This document shows, piece by piece, positions 1 to 7,945 of a stretch of DNA of 20,010 nt. Position 1 is the stretch's first letter. The number at the start of each line of letters is the position of its first letter. The DNA lies in NCBI GenBank assembly GCA_031376995.1, contig JANMEO010000128.1:1-20010 (forward strand). Reading direction: 5' to 3'. The stretch is from CANHBY01 sp031376995 (GTDB lineage: Bacteria; Pseudomonadota; Gammaproteobacteria; Burkholderiales; Burkholderiaceae_C). The position numbers were made by a program, and so were the translations under genes. The notes below the pieces were generated by a model. The model saw nothing but the letters and a program-made list of their open reading frames with translations, made no database searches and was not told the origin of the DNA.

Positions 1-12
1 TGTGAGGGTGCG

Positions 13-136
13 AGGCGCAAAGCGCAGCAATACCATTTGGTATTGCGAGCATTTGCAACGCTGCAGACTCATTGTCCAAACGGCCCAGGGACACCGCATC
101 TTCAGTTCCGAGGGGTATATACCCCTCGGAACTGAA
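13..136 (+). repeat. Composite palindromic repeat, copy 1 (right half)
   Basis: Two modules are visible. The first starts with an 8-bp perfect hairpin, GCAATACC / GGTATTGC with loop ATTT (27-46), and runs on through TTGCAACGCTGCAGA. The second is a perfect 36-bp palindrome at 101-136 with 18-bp arms TTCAGTTCCGAGGGGTAT and no spacer. The same order of modules recurs at 12021-12127 and, reversed, at 1423-1545. The element may continue left of the window. It lies 62 bp upstream of the MFS start, so it would be 3' of whatever gene precedes it. No T-run follows, so intrinsic termination is possible but unproven. Confidence 0.85.
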
Positions 137-198
137 CAACATGAAGTTCAATTGACCCCTAAGATCGCCCTTAACATTGAAACGATCAAGTACAGTTA

Positions 199-1416
199 AT
201 GCCCCAATTTTCCAGCATGAAGTATCGCGGCGTATGGATCACCACACTCATGGCATCCTCTATTTTGATGATCACCATGGGCACACGCCAGTCGATGGGT
301 TTGTATGTCAGTCCCCTGAACACCGCCACGGGTTTAGGCATAGTGAGTATCAGCTTGGCCTTAGCCATTGGCCAATTTGTGTGGGGCGCAGTTCAACCCA
401 TTGCAGGTGCGTTTGCTGACAAATACGGTCCCCGCCCTGTCTTGCTGTACGGCTTGCTCATATTGGTGATCGGCTCTGCGCTAACTCCCTTTGTAAGCAG
501 CAGTTGGGGGCTCATTTTGACTCTGGGTGTTTTGACAGCGATGGGCTCTGGGGCCTGCAGCTTTTCGGTTTTGCTTGGTGCCGCTGCCCAACGCATGCCG
601 ACCGAGTCGCGTGGCATAGCGTCCGGCATCATCAACGCGGGTGGCTCCTTTGGCCAGTTTGTGTTTGCCCCGATCATTCAGAAACTCATTCAATGGCTGG
701 GCTGGATGGGCTCGATGTGGTCCATGGCTGCTCTGACATTGTTGGCGATCCCGCTGCTCAAGCGTTTGACCAGCGATACCCATGCGCCGGCGAAGGCGCT
801 GGAGTCGGAAGGCGGGCTGAAAAAAGCGGTACAAGATGCCATGCACAACCCCAGCTATTTGTTATTGCATTTGGGTTTCTTTACCTGCGGCTTTCACATT
901 GCTTTCCTGGTCACACACTTGCCGACTGAAGTGGGCTTATGTGGCCTCACCCCTGCTGTGGCCAGCTGGTCATTGGCCCTCATTGGGTTGGCCAACATTT
1001 TTGGAAGCTTGTACGCTGGTTCGTGTGTGAATGTGTACCGCAGCAAATACGTGCTGGCCTGCATGTATGGCTCTCGCGCTGTGCTCATTGGCTTGTATCT
1101 GGCCGCGCCTAAAACGCAGTGGACTTTTTATGCTTTTGCCGTGGGCCTGGGCTTCACGTGGTTGGCTACAGTGCCCCCTACAGCGGCAATTGTGGGCAAG
1201 CTCTTCGGCGTGCGTTACCTGGCAACACTATTCGGCCTGACCATGCTCTCGCACCAAATCGGTGGTTTTTTTGGTGCTTATCTGGGAGGCCTGGCCTTTG
1301 AATCCCAAGGCAACTACCAATGGATGTGGTGGGCAGACATTGCCCTGTCAGGCTTGGCCGCGCTGATTAACCTGCCAATCAAAGAAGCACCGATTGCAAG
1401 GCTCCAAGCTGATTGA
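199..1416 (+). CDS. MFS transporter
   Basis: This 405-residue inner-membrane permease is predicted to have about twelve transmembrane helices. Helix 1 is followed by GTRQSMGLYVSP, a pattern seen in the oxalate/formate-antiporter-like and YbfB-like branches of the major facilitator superfamily. The loop after helix 2 reads FADKYGPRPVLLYG, the usual MFS motif A region (D-x-x-G-R/P-[RK]). Length and hydrophobic profile are normal for the family. The substrate cannot be read from sequence; small organic anions are typical of relatives. The ATG at 199 gives the full first helix, but no clear Shine-Dalgarno sequence precedes it, and the ATG at 217 is an alternative. The gene converges on ubiD, with a repeat-filled spacer of 157 bp between them. 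Confidence 0.88.
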   Translation: MPQFSSMKYRGVWITTLMASSILMITMGTRQSMGLYVSPLNTATGLGIVSISLALAIGQFVWGAVQPIAGAFADKYGPRPVLLYGLLILVIGSALTPFVSSSWGLILTLGVLTAMGSGACSFSVLLGAAAQRMPTESRGIASGIINAGGSFGQFVFAPIIQKLIQWLGWMGSMWSMAALTLLAIPLLKRLTSDTHAPAKALESEGGLKKAVQDAMHNPSYLLLHLGFFTCGFHIAFLVTHLPTEVGLCGLTPAVASWSLALIGLANIFGSLYAGSCVNVYRSKYVLACMYGSRAVLIGLYLAAPKTQWTFYAFAVGLGFTWLATVPPTAAIVGKLFGVRYLATLFGLTMLSHQIGGFFGAYLGGLAFESQGNYQWMWWADIALSGLAALINLPIKEAPIARLQAD

Positions 1417-1422
1417 GGTGCG

Positions 1423-1545
1423 ATAACCCTCGGATATGAAGATACTGTGTATACCCCTCGGAACTGAAAATGCCGGATCGCTGACCCTAGTCCGAGGGAG
1501 TGAAGGGCGATCTGTGGCGTTGCAAGTCCTCGCGATACCTGGCTC
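1423..1545 (-). repeat. Composite palindromic repeat, copy 2 (reversed)
   Basis: Read on the minus strand, this starts with GGTATCGCGAGGACTTGCAA at 1539. It continues through CGCCACAGATCGCCCTTCAC and then reaches a second-module arm at about 1472-1450 (TTCAGTTCCGAGGGGTATA) and a degenerate arm at about 1443-1426. This is the order found at 12048-12127. It fills the 157-bp spacer between the convergent MFS and ubiD genes. No other terminator-like hairpin is obvious here. Confidence 0.8.
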
Positions 1546-1573
1546 AGTTTTCGGTTGGCGGTAACCCTTCGAG

Positions 1574-3139
1574 CTATGGGCTTTTAGGCTGACTCTGAAT
1601 GCGCTCAAGCAACTCAGCCATGCGCTTTGTCACCTCTGGCGCCATCGTGATGGCCCGTCCCCACTCGCGGCTTGTTTCGCCGGGCCACTTGTGGGTGGCG
1701 TCGAGCCCCATTTTTCCGCCCAAGCCACTCACCGGTGAAGCAAAATCGAGATAGTCGATGGGTGTTTGATCCACCAGGGTGGTGTCTCGCACGGGGTCCA
1801 TGCGCGTTGTCAGGGCCCAAATGACCTCATTCCAGTTGCGGATGTCGATGTCATCGTCAGTGACCAGAATGAACTTGGTATACATGAATTGACGCAAAAA
1901 ACTCCACACCCCAAACATCACCCGCTTGGCATGACCCGGATAGCGCTTCTTGATGCTGATCACAGCCATTCGGTAACTACAGCCCTCTGGCGGCAAGTAA
2001 AAATCAATGATCTCAGGAAACTGCTTTTGCAAAATAGGCACAAACACTTCATTCAGCGCCACACCCAACACCGCAGGTTCATCAGGGGGCTTACCCGTGT
2101 AGGTTGAGTGGTAGATGGGGTCAGGCCTTTGGGTGATGCGCGCAATCTCAAACACCGGAAACCAGTCTTGCTCGTTGTAATAGCCGGTGTGATCGCCAGA
2201 GGGGCCTTCCAATGCATGCAGGTAGCCACCTACCTCTTTCAAGCGCACGCCGTGCTCGCTAACTCCAACATAACCCTTTGAGACCACAGGTATGAAACCC
2301 TCTAAAACAATTTCTGCACTGGCGGGCACTTGCAACAGCCAATCCCCCTCGCCCACACGGGTATTGACCACCTGGGTGCGGCTGCCACGCAACAGGCCTG
2401 CGAACTGATATTCAGACAAGCTGTCTGGCACGGGCGTCACCGCCCCCAAAATGGTCGCCGGATCAGCCCCTAACGCCACGGCCATGGGAAAAGGACAGCC
2501 TGGGTTGAAGCGACCAAACTCCAAAAAATCCAGCGCCCCGCCCCGGTGCGCCAGCCAGCGCATGATGACTTGCCGGCGCCCGATCACTTGCTGCCTGTAG
2601 ATGCCCAAGTTTTGACGGCGCCGGGGATGGGCCACTTGCTGCGGCCCACGCGTGACCACCAAACCCCAGGTGATCAGCGGCCCCGCATCCCCGGGCCAGC
2701 AGGTTTGCACTGGCAGCAAGCCCAGGTCAACCTCGCTCCCTTCAAAAACCAACTCTTGACAAGGTGCCCGGCGGACAAGGTCTGGCTTCATATCCCACAA
2801 CGACTTAAGCAACCCCAGCAGCCTCCCGGCATCTTTGAGCCCTTTGGGTGGCTCAGGCTCTTTCAGCGCAGCCAACACCCGACCCACCTCGCGCAACTCA
2901 CTGAGCTGGGTCACCCCCATACCCAGGGCCACCCGTTCAGGGGTACCAAACAAATTTGTCAAAACTTGGATTTGCGACCCCACTGGCCGCTCGAACAGCA
3001 AGGCTGGCCCCGCGGCTTGAAGCACCTGCGCACTCAAGGCGGTCATCTCCAGGTTAGGAGACACCGACTCACCGATGCGAATCAGCGCCCCTTGAGCCTC
3101 TAAACCCGCCATAAACCCTCTCAAGTCTGCATATTTCAT
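1574..3139 (-). CDS. ubiD: 4-hydroxy-3-polyprenylbenzoate decarboxylase
   Basis: UbiD decarboxylates the polyprenylated 4-hydroxybenzoate intermediate of ubiquinone synthesis, using the prenylated flavin made by UbiX. The 521-residue product carries the family signatures in order: NLGIYRQQV (177-185, metal and prFMN site), EYQFAGLLRG (243-252), GDHTGYYNE (315-323), HSTYTGKPPDEPAVLGVALN (344-363), LPPEGCSYR (382-390), DDDIDIRNW (428-436) and TPIDYLDFASPVSGLG (459-474). The ATG at 3139 is chosen because MKYADLR is the usual UbiD amino terminus; the open frame extends 16 codons further without family similarity. A stretch of roughly 25 extra residues before GDHTGYYN makes it longer than the E. 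coli enzyme. No strong ribosome site is seen. It is divergent from the SLT gene; no ubiX lies in the window. Confidence 0.96.
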   Translation of the reverse strand: MKYADLRGFMAGLEAQGALIRIGESVSPNLEMTALSAQVLQAAGPALLFERPVGSQIQVLTNLFGTPERVALGMGVTQLSELREVGRVLAALKEPEPPKGLKDAGRLLGLLKSLWDMKPDLVRRAPCQELVFEGSEVDLGLLPVQTCWPGDAGPLITWGLVVTRGPQQVAHPRRRQNLGIYRQQVIGRRQVIMRWLAHRGGALDFLEFGRFNPGCPFPMAVALGADPATILGAVTPVPDSLSEYQFAGLLRGSRTQVVNTRVGEGDWLLQVPASAEIVLEGFIPVVSKGYVGVSEHGVRLKEVGGYLHALEGPSGDHTGYYNEQDWFPVFEIARITQRPDPIYHSTYTGKPPDEPAVLGVALNEVFVPILQKQFPEIIDFYLPPEGCSYRMAVISIKKRYPGHAKRVMFGVWSFLRQFMYTKFILVTDDDIDIRNWNEVIWALTTRMDPVRDTTLVDQTPIDYLDFASPVSGLGGKMGLDATHKWPGETSREWGRAITMAPEVTKRMAELLERIQSQPKSP

Positions 3140-3172
3140 ATAGAAAAGTAGTTGAAAATAGGTTTCATATGC

Positions 3173-3202
3173 TTGACTAGATATCAAAATGGTTTCTAGA
3201 AT
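3173..3202 (+). promoter_or_regulatory. Candidate sigma-70 promoter for the SLT gene
   Basis: TTGACT (3173-3178), an 18-nt spacer and TAGAAT (3197-3202) match the sigma-70 pattern at 4/6 and 4/6 or better. They lie in the 232-bp divergent region between ubiD and the SLT gene and would leave a leader of about 165 nt. Prediction only. Confidence 0.35.
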
Positions 3203-3371
3203 CCGGCCATCTCAACCACTCAGACAGACATCACTGATTTGAAAAGATTCTCGCGGCTCAATGCCTTCACCTTGTCAGGTACCGCGCAAAGAGATTCAAA
3301 GTTGTTCAATGCGTTGAATTATGAGGTTCGGCCTGCTTTGTTGTGCAGCCGACGCCCAGGAAAGGTAGGCC

Positions 3372-4283
3372 ATGACGTTGATTAATTTGTTGCTGAAGTT
3401 TTCCCAGCCAGCCACCCGGACCGTTCATCGAGCAACCCGGGTCTTTGTGGCAAATCTGTACCGGGGGCTGATCGAGATCAGCCATAAATCATTGTTGTTA
3501 TTGGGGCTGAGTGTTCTGGGTTTAGCCCTGTGCTTCAGCAGTCACCGAGACTCACGGCGCATGGCTGAAACCCATTTGTTTGGCTGGCTTCAAGCCAGGC
3601 ACGACGCTCGCCAACCCCCGGGTAAAGTCTTGGCTGCCGCATTGAGCGACCCCAGCGCCATCAACCGCGCCACCGCAGCCAATCCCAAAGAATTGAGCAC
3701 CGAACAAGCTGCTGTGGCTTACTGGATCTCACGGCGCTACAGCGTTGCCCCTGAGCCTGTCAGCCGCTTGGTTCGCGAATCATGGCAGGTGGGAGACCGC
3801 ACCGCCCTGGATCCCACGCTCATTTTGGCCGTGATGGCCGTCGAGTCGAGTTTCAATCCATTTGCCCAAAGCTCGGTGGGTGCCCAAGGTCTGATGCAGG
3901 TCATGACCAAGGTGCACAACGAGAAGTACGCTGCGTTTGGTGGCAAATTTGCGGCCTTTGACCCCATCAGCAATTTGCGGGTAGGGGCCCAAATATTGAA
4001 AGACTGCATTAAAAACGCGGGCAGCATTGAAGGCGGCTTACGTCACTATGTCGGCGCCGCCAACTTGCCCAGTGATGACGGTTATGCGGTCAAAGTGTTG
4101 GCCATGCAAACCCACTTGCGCTCAGTAGCTAGGGGCAAGGCGGTGCCCCCGAATGCAGCGATTCGCCCGCCCCTTTCGGCTGCCGCGCCCAAGCGCCTGA
4201 TCACCGTAGAGGCCAAGGCCTCTGACACCAAAGACCAACAGCCTGCGGATCAAATTGCCCTCCTCCTCGGACTCGATGAATGA
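3372..4283 (+). CDS. Membrane-anchored SLT-domain lytic transglycosylase
   Basis: This 303-residue protein has one hydrophobic segment at about 40-56 (LLLLGLSVLGLALCF), then a periplasmic region and a goose-lysozyme-like SLT domain at about 145-250. The catalytic glutamate is E158 in AVMAVESSFNPFAQSSVGAQ, followed by the GLMQVM motif that is diagnostic of family 1 transglycosylases. Such enzymes cleave the MurNAc-GlcNAc bond to give 1,6-anhydroMurNAc ends during wall turnover or assembly of wall-spanning machines. The last 60 residues are Ala/Pro/Lys-rich and probably disordered. A good Shine-Dalgarno stretch (AGGAAAGG) precedes the ATG. A repeat arm lies 26 bp past the stop codon. The exact MltC/MltE/Slt subtype is not assignable. 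Confidence 0.92.
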   Translation: MTLINLLLKFSQPATRTVHRATRVFVANLYRGLIEISHKSLLLLGLSVLGLALCFSSHRDSRRMAETHLFGWLQARHDARQPPGKVLAAALSDPSAINRATAANPKELSTEQAAVAYWISRRYSVAPEPVSRLVRESWQVGDRTALDPTLILAVMAVESSFNPFAQSSVGAQGLMQVMTKVHNEKYAAFGGKFAAFDPISNLRVGAQILKDCIKNAGSIEGGLRHYVGAANLPSDDGYAVKVLAMQTHLRSVARGKAVPPNAAIRPPLSAAAPKRLITVEAKASDTKDQQPADQIALLLGLDE

Positions 4284-4308
4284 GGTTTTGAATAGACCCA
4301 TCGACCCA

Positions 4309-4332
4309 GCATCTTCAGTTCCGAGGGGTATA
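4309..4332 (+). repeat. Single arm of the palindromic repeat
   Basis: GCATCTTCAGTTCCGAGGGG followed by TATA matches the consensus arm exactly. The opposite arm is missing; a weak GGGTATACAC at 4378-4387 may be a decayed remnant. It sits in the 264-bp spacer between the SLT gene and glyA. Confidence 0.75.
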
Positions 4333-4380
4333 TCCGCCTTTTAACCTGCCTTTCAACCCAGCCCATTCATTTCCCACGGG

Positions 4381-4386
4381 TATACA
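4381..4386 (+). promoter_or_regulatory. Candidate -10 box for glyA
   Basis: TATACA, preceded by GGG, lies 7-8 nt upstream of the first base-paired nucleotide of the riboswitch. Transcription would therefore start about where the aptamer begins. No good -35 element is seen at 17 bp, so the call rests on position. Confidence 0.3.
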
Positions 4387-4393
4387 CTCGTGA

Positions 4394-4503
4394 CACTGTG
4401 CAACTGGCGATAAAGCCATAACGGCTTGAGGTGGTGTACCACCGGGAAGCACAGTCGCCGCTCAGCCTCAAGGGTGGCGTTTAAGCCGTTCGCCTGGGCA
4501 GCC
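4394..4503 (+). promoter_or_regulatory. ZTP (pfl-motif) riboswitch upstream of glyA
   Basis: ZTP riboswitches sense the purine intermediate AICAR-triphosphate that builds up under folate stress, and they control one-carbon genes such as glyA. The conserved blocks are present in order. Stem 1 is ACTGTGC (4395-4401) pairing with GCACAGT (4449-4455). The internal block AACTGGCG lies at 4402-4409. The hairpin GGTGG..CCACCGGGAAGC spans 4430-4450. After a variable stem comes the 3' block CGCCTGGGCA (4491-4500), which can pair with the GGCG of the first domain as a pseudoknot. The order and spacing fit the pfl consensus as I remember it. A second ACTGTG at 4505-4510 could compete for the CACAGT strand and act as the switch. 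Confidence 0.88.
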
Positions 4504-4547
4504 CACTGTGAGCCGCGTTTGCAGGCACCCCATGGGCCAACCCCTCA

Positions 4548-5807
4548 ATGAGTGCCGCCATGTTTGATCGAAACACCTCGACCCTGTCCTTGATTGACCC
4601 CGAAATTTGGGCTGTGATTCAACAAGAAAACCAGCGTCAAGAAGACCACATCGAGTTAATCGCCTCCGAAAACTACACTTCACCGGCGGTCATGGCCGCT
4701 CAAGGCAGCCAACTCACCAACAAATATGCCGAGGGCTACCCTGGCAAGCGTTACTACGGCGGCTGTGAGTTTGTAGACGTGGCTGAGCAACTGGCCATCG
4801 ACCGACTGAAGCAGCTTTTTGGCGCCGAACAGGCCAACGTGCAACCTCACTCAGGCTCCCAAGCCAATCAAGCTGTATTTTTTGCCTTGCTCAACCCAGG
4901 TGACACCATTTTGGGCATGAGCCTGGCTGAGGGGGGCCATCTGACCCATGGCATGCCCTTGAACATGAGCGGCAAGTGGTTCAAGGTTGCCAGCTACGGC
5001 CTCAATGCCCAAGAAGAAATCGACTATGACGCGATGGAGCGTCTGGCGCACGAGCACAAGCCCAAACTCATTATTGCTGGGGCTTCGGCCTACAGCCTGC
5101 GCATCGACTTCGAGCGTTTTGCCAAAGTCGCCAAAGCTGTGGGCGCTTATTTCATGGTTGATATGGCCCACTACGCTGGGCTGATTGCAGGGGGCGTTTA
5201 CCCCAACCCCATCCCCTTCGCAGACGTTGTCACAACGACCACCCATAAGGGTCTGCGGGGCCCCCGTGGTGGCGTGATACTGATGCGTGAGGCCCTTGCC
5301 AAACCCATTAACAGCGCCATGTTCCCTGGCATCCAGGGCGGCCCCTTGATGCATGTGATCGCCGCCAAAGCTGTGGCCTTCAAAGAAGCGCTGACACCAG
5401 AGTTCAAAATTCATCAACAGCAAGTAATCAAGAATGCAGCCGTGATGGCCGAAACTCTGATGGGCCGAGGTCTTCGCATCATCAGCGGACGCACCGAAAG
5501 TCATGTCATGCTCGTTGACTTGCGGCCTAAAAACATCACCGGTAAAGAAGCAGAAGCCGTGCTCGGCAGCGCCCACATGACCTGCAACAAAAACGGCATT
5601 CCCAATGACCCCCAAAAGCCCATGATCACCAGTGGCATTCGGCTGGGCTCCCCAGCCATGACCACCCGCGGCTTCAAAGAAGACCAAGCACGGCAAACGG
5701 CCCACCTGATTGCTGACGTGCTTGATGCGCCACAAGATACTGCGGTGCTTGAAGCGGTGCGCACCCAAGTGGCCTCGTTAACACGTGACTTTCCGGTTTA
5801 TCGCTGA
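4548..5807 (+). CDS. glyA: Serine hydroxymethyltransferase
   Basis: GlyA is the PLP enzyme that converts serine and tetrahydrofolate to glycine and 5,10-methylene-THF, the main one-carbon source in the cytosol. The 419-residue product shows HIELIASENYTSPAVMAAQG (34-53), YPGKRYYGG (64-72), SGSQAN (102-107), VDMAHYAGL (204-212, with the PLP-stacking region) and the Schiff-base lysine K234 in TTTTHKGLRGPRGG. Family length is normal. The start is uncertain: ATG 4548 gives MSAAMFDRN, while ATG 4560 gives MFDRN, which resembles other betaproteobacterial GlyA termini. Neither has a strong ribosome site, which fits control by the riboswitch just upstream. nrdR follows 55 bp later, as is common in Betaproteobacteria. 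Confidence 0.97.
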   Translation: MSAAMFDRNTSTLSLIDPEIWAVIQQENQRQEDHIELIASENYTSPAVMAAQGSQLTNKYAEGYPGKRYYGGCEFVDVAEQLAIDRLKQLFGAEQANVQPHSGSQANQAVFFALLNPGDTILGMSLAEGGHLTHGMPLNMSGKWFKVASYGLNAQEEIDYDAMERLAHEHKPKLIIAGASAYSLRIDFERFAKVAKAVGAYFMVDMAHYAGLIAGGVYPNPIPFADVVTTTTHKGLRGPRGGVILMREALAKPINSAMFPGIQGGPLMHVIAAKAVAFKEALTPEFKIHQQQVIKNAAVMAETLMGRGLRIISGRTESHVMLVDLRPKNITGKEAEAVLGSAHMTCNKNGIPNDPQKPMITSGIRLGSPAMTTRGFKEDQARQTAHLIADVLDAPQDTAVLEAVRTQVASLTRDFPVYR

Positions 5808-5862
5808 ATGACGAGGCTGATGACACTGCAGGCTGCGGCCTCAAACTAGGGGCACCCAACCT

Positions 5863-6306
5863 ATGCGATGCCCTTTCTGTGCGCATGCGGAAACCCAAGT
5901 CATTGAAACCCGTGAATCCGACGAAGGTGACGTGATTCGACGTCGCCGGCGATGCCAGCAGTGTGACAAACGCTTCACGACTTACGAGCGGGCAGAGATT
6001 TCATTGCCCTTCGTGGTCAAGCGAGATGGCACTCGGGCTGATTTTGACATCACCAAAATCAGGGCTTCGATGTCGCTGGCTTTGCGCAAACGCCCCGTGA
6101 GTGCAGAGCAAGTCGACAGCGCCCTAGAGCGCATTCAAGACAAATTGCTTCACAGCGGCGTCAAAGAGGTGCCCACCACCAAGCTGGGTGAGCTGGTCAT
6201 GCGAGAACTCAAGCGCATTGACAAAGTCGCTTACGTGCGGTTCGCGTCCGTATACCGAAGCTTTGAAGATGTCGATGAATTTCGACAGCTCATTAGCGAC
6301 ATCTAA
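5863..6306 (+). CDS. nrdR: Transcriptional repressor NrdR
   Basis: NrdR represses ribonucleotide reductase genes when its ATP-cone binds (d)ATP, through a zinc-ribbon DNA-binding domain. In this 147-residue protein the ribbon cysteines are C3, C6, C31 and C34 (CPFC and CQQC), followed by a basic RRRRR run. The ATP-cone covers about 48-138 with FVVKRDGTRADFD and KIRASMSLALRKRP. The C-terminal RFASVYRSFEDVDEF is typical. Length matches the family (about 150). It is co-directional with glyA. NrdR boxes would be expected at nrd promoters, none of which lie in the window. Confidence 0.97.
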   Translation: MRCPFCAHAETQVIETRESDEGDVIRRRRRCQQCDKRFTTYERAEISLPFVVKRDGTRADFDITKIRASMSLALRKRPVSAEQVDSALERIQDKLLHSGVKEVPTTKLGELVMRELKRIDKVAYVRFASVYRSFEDVDEFRQLISDI

Positions 6307-6333
6307 CCATTTTCAAGCGGCTCAGGGACACAG

Positions 6334-6377
6334 CAGCTTCAGGTTGGATGGGAATATACCCATCCAACCTGAAGCTG
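6334..6377 (+). repeat. Palindromic repeat, variant with different arm sequence
   Basis: Two perfect 19-bp arms, CAGCTTCAGGTTGGATGGG (6334-6352) and its reverse complement (6359-6377), flank the 6-nt spacer AATATA. The outer TTCAG/CTGAA, the central TATA and the preceding CAGGGACAC block match the copy at 101-136, yet the arm core differs at several positions on both sides, so pairing is kept. It lies 27 bp after the nrdR stop and 31 bp before fumarase, so it could act as a terminator or mRNA hairpin between them. Confidence 0.85.
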
Positions 6378-6408
6378 GAAACCCATCATTCATACCAGGC
6401 CCCCAACC

Positions 6409-7935
6409 ATGACCATGACCCTCAAGCAAGCCGATTTGATCGACAGTATTGCTGCTGCCCTGCAGTACATCAGCTACTACCACCCAGCTGACTATATTGC
6501 CCATCTGGCGCGAGCTTACGAGCAAGAGCAAAGCCATGCCGCCAAAGATGCGATTGCGCAGATTTTGACCAATTCAAGAATGTGCGCTGAAGGGCATCGT
6601 CCTATTTGCCAAGACACTGGCATCGTGAACGTTTTTATCAAAATTGGCATGCAGGTGCGCTTTGAAGGCTTCAGCGGCAGCATCGAAGACGCCATCAATG
6701 AAGGCGTGCGCCGTGGCTACCAGCACCCCGACAACACCCTGCGTGCCAGCATCGTGGCAGACCCGCTGTTCGAGCGCCAAAACACCAAAGACAACACGCC
6801 AGCCGTGGTGCACATGAGCGTGGTGCCTGGCAACACAGTGGATGTGCAAGTGGCAGCCAAGGGAGGGGGCTCTGAAAACAAATCCAAGTTCGTGATGCTC
6901 AACCCCAGCGACAGTCTGGTCGACTGGGTGCTCAAGACGGTGCCCACCATGGGTGCGGGGTGGTGCCCCCCCGGCATGTTGGGCATTGGTGTGGGGGGCA
7001 CGGCTGAAAAAGCCATGCTCATGGCCAAAGAGAGCCTCATGGAGCCCATCGACATGTTCGACCTCAAGGCACGCGGGCCTCGCAACCCGTTAGAAGCCCT
7101 GCGCATCGAGCTGTTTGAAAAAATCAATGCCCTGGGCATTGGTGCCCAGGGCCTGGGAGGCTTGACCACCGTGCTAGACGTCAAAATCTTGACATATCCC
7201 ACCCATGCCGCCAGCAAGCCCGTGGCGATGATTCCCAACTGCGCCGCCACACGCCACGCCCACTTTGTGCTGGATGGCTCGGGCCCTGCCTATCTTGAGC
7301 CGCCCAGCCTAGACTTATGGCCCGATGTGCACTGGGCGCCTGACTACAACAAAAGCCAGCGTGTCAACCTTGACACGCTCACGCGCGCGCAGGTGGCCAG
7401 CTGGAAGCCCGGCGAGACGTTGCTTTTAACTGGCAAACTGCTCACCGGCCGAGATGCCGCTCACAAACGGATTCAAGACATGCTGGCCCGGGGCGAAAAA
7501 CTGCCGGTTGATTTTAATAACCGAATCATTTACTACGTGGGCCCGGTAGATCCCGTGCGTGATGAAGTGGTGGGCCCTGCAGGCCCAACCACCGCCACCC
7601 GTATGGACCCATTCACCGAGATGATGCTGGCACAGACCGGCCTGATCGGGATGGTGGGCAAGGCTGAACGGGGTCCTGCAGGGATTGCGGCGATCCAAAA
7701 ACACCAGAGCGCCTACCTGATGGCCGTGGGTGGTGCCGCCTACTTGGTCAGCAAGGCCATCAAACACGCCAAGGTGGTGGGCTTTGCCGATCTGGGCATG
7801 GAAGCCATCTATGAATTTGAGGTGCTAGATATGCCAGTGACTGTGGCCGTTGACGCTGCCGGAACATCGGTGCACCAGACGGGCCCCAAAGAATGGCAGG
7901 GCAAAATTGCAGGCATCCCAGTGCGAGTGGCCTGA
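6409..7935 (+). CDS. fumA: Fumarate hydratase, class I
   Basis: Class I fumarase is the oxygen-sensitive 4Fe-4S TCA-cycle enzyme that interconverts fumarate and malate. The 508-residue protein carries both halves, fused: an alpha-type N-terminal domain (to about 290) and a beta-type C-terminal domain (about 320-508). Cluster ligands are C67 (PICQDTG), C186 (GWCPPGM) and C278 (IPNCAATRH). Further signatures are AAKGGGSENKSK (149-160) and VGPAGPTTATRMDPFTEMML in the C-terminal half. Length fits the single-chain form. Alternative ATGs at 6409 and 6415 (MTMTLKQ) leave the exact start open; the preceding AGG is weak. It is co-directional with nrdR but separated from it by a palindrome, and convergent with the cupin gene. 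The symbol could equally be given as fumB or a generic class I fum. Confidence 0.95.
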   Translation: MTMTLKQADLIDSIAAALQYISYYHPADYIAHLARAYEQEQSHAAKDAIAQILTNSRMCAEGHRPICQDTGIVNVFIKIGMQVRFEGFSGSIEDAINEGVRRGYQHPDNTLRASIVADPLFERQNTKDNTPAVVHMSVVPGNTVDVQVAAKGGGSENKSKFVMLNPSDSLVDWVLKTVPTMGAGWCPPGMLGIGVGGTAEKAMLMAKESLMEPIDMFDLKARGPRNPLEALRIELFEKINALGIGAQGLGGLTTVLDVKILTYPTHAASKPVAMIPNCAATRHAHFVLDGSGPAYLEPPSLDLWPDVHWAPDYNKSQRVNLDTLTRAQVASWKPGETLLLTGKLLTGRDAAHKRIQDMLARGEKLPVDFNNRIIYYVGPVDPVRDEVVGPAGPTTATRMDPFTEMMLAQTGLIGMVGKAERGPAGIAAIQKHQSAYLMAVGGAAYLVSKAIKHAKVVGFADLGMEAIYEFEVLDMPVTVAVDAAGTSVHQTGPKEWQGKIAGIPVRVA

Positions 7936-7945
7936 GGGATATGCT

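Noticed and set aside
2..199. 65-codon open frame ending at the MFS start (TAATG)
   Set aside because: It runs through the composite repeat and palindrome, and its translation mirrors the repeat-derived open frame at 12011-12322. The overlap with the MFS ATG is probably chance.
2546..3103. 185-codon frame antisense to ubiD
   Set aside because: A shadow frame with Pro/Gln/His-rich translation typical of antisense GC-rich DNA.
3305..3318. TTCAATGCGTTGAA small inverted repeat in the ubiD/SLT spacer
   Set aside because: Five-base arms with a 4-nt spacer are expected by chance, and nothing else marks it as an operator.
4851..5768. 305-codon frame antisense to glyA
   Set aside because: A shadow frame over a certain gene, His/Gly/Ala-rich from reverse codons, with no family motifs.
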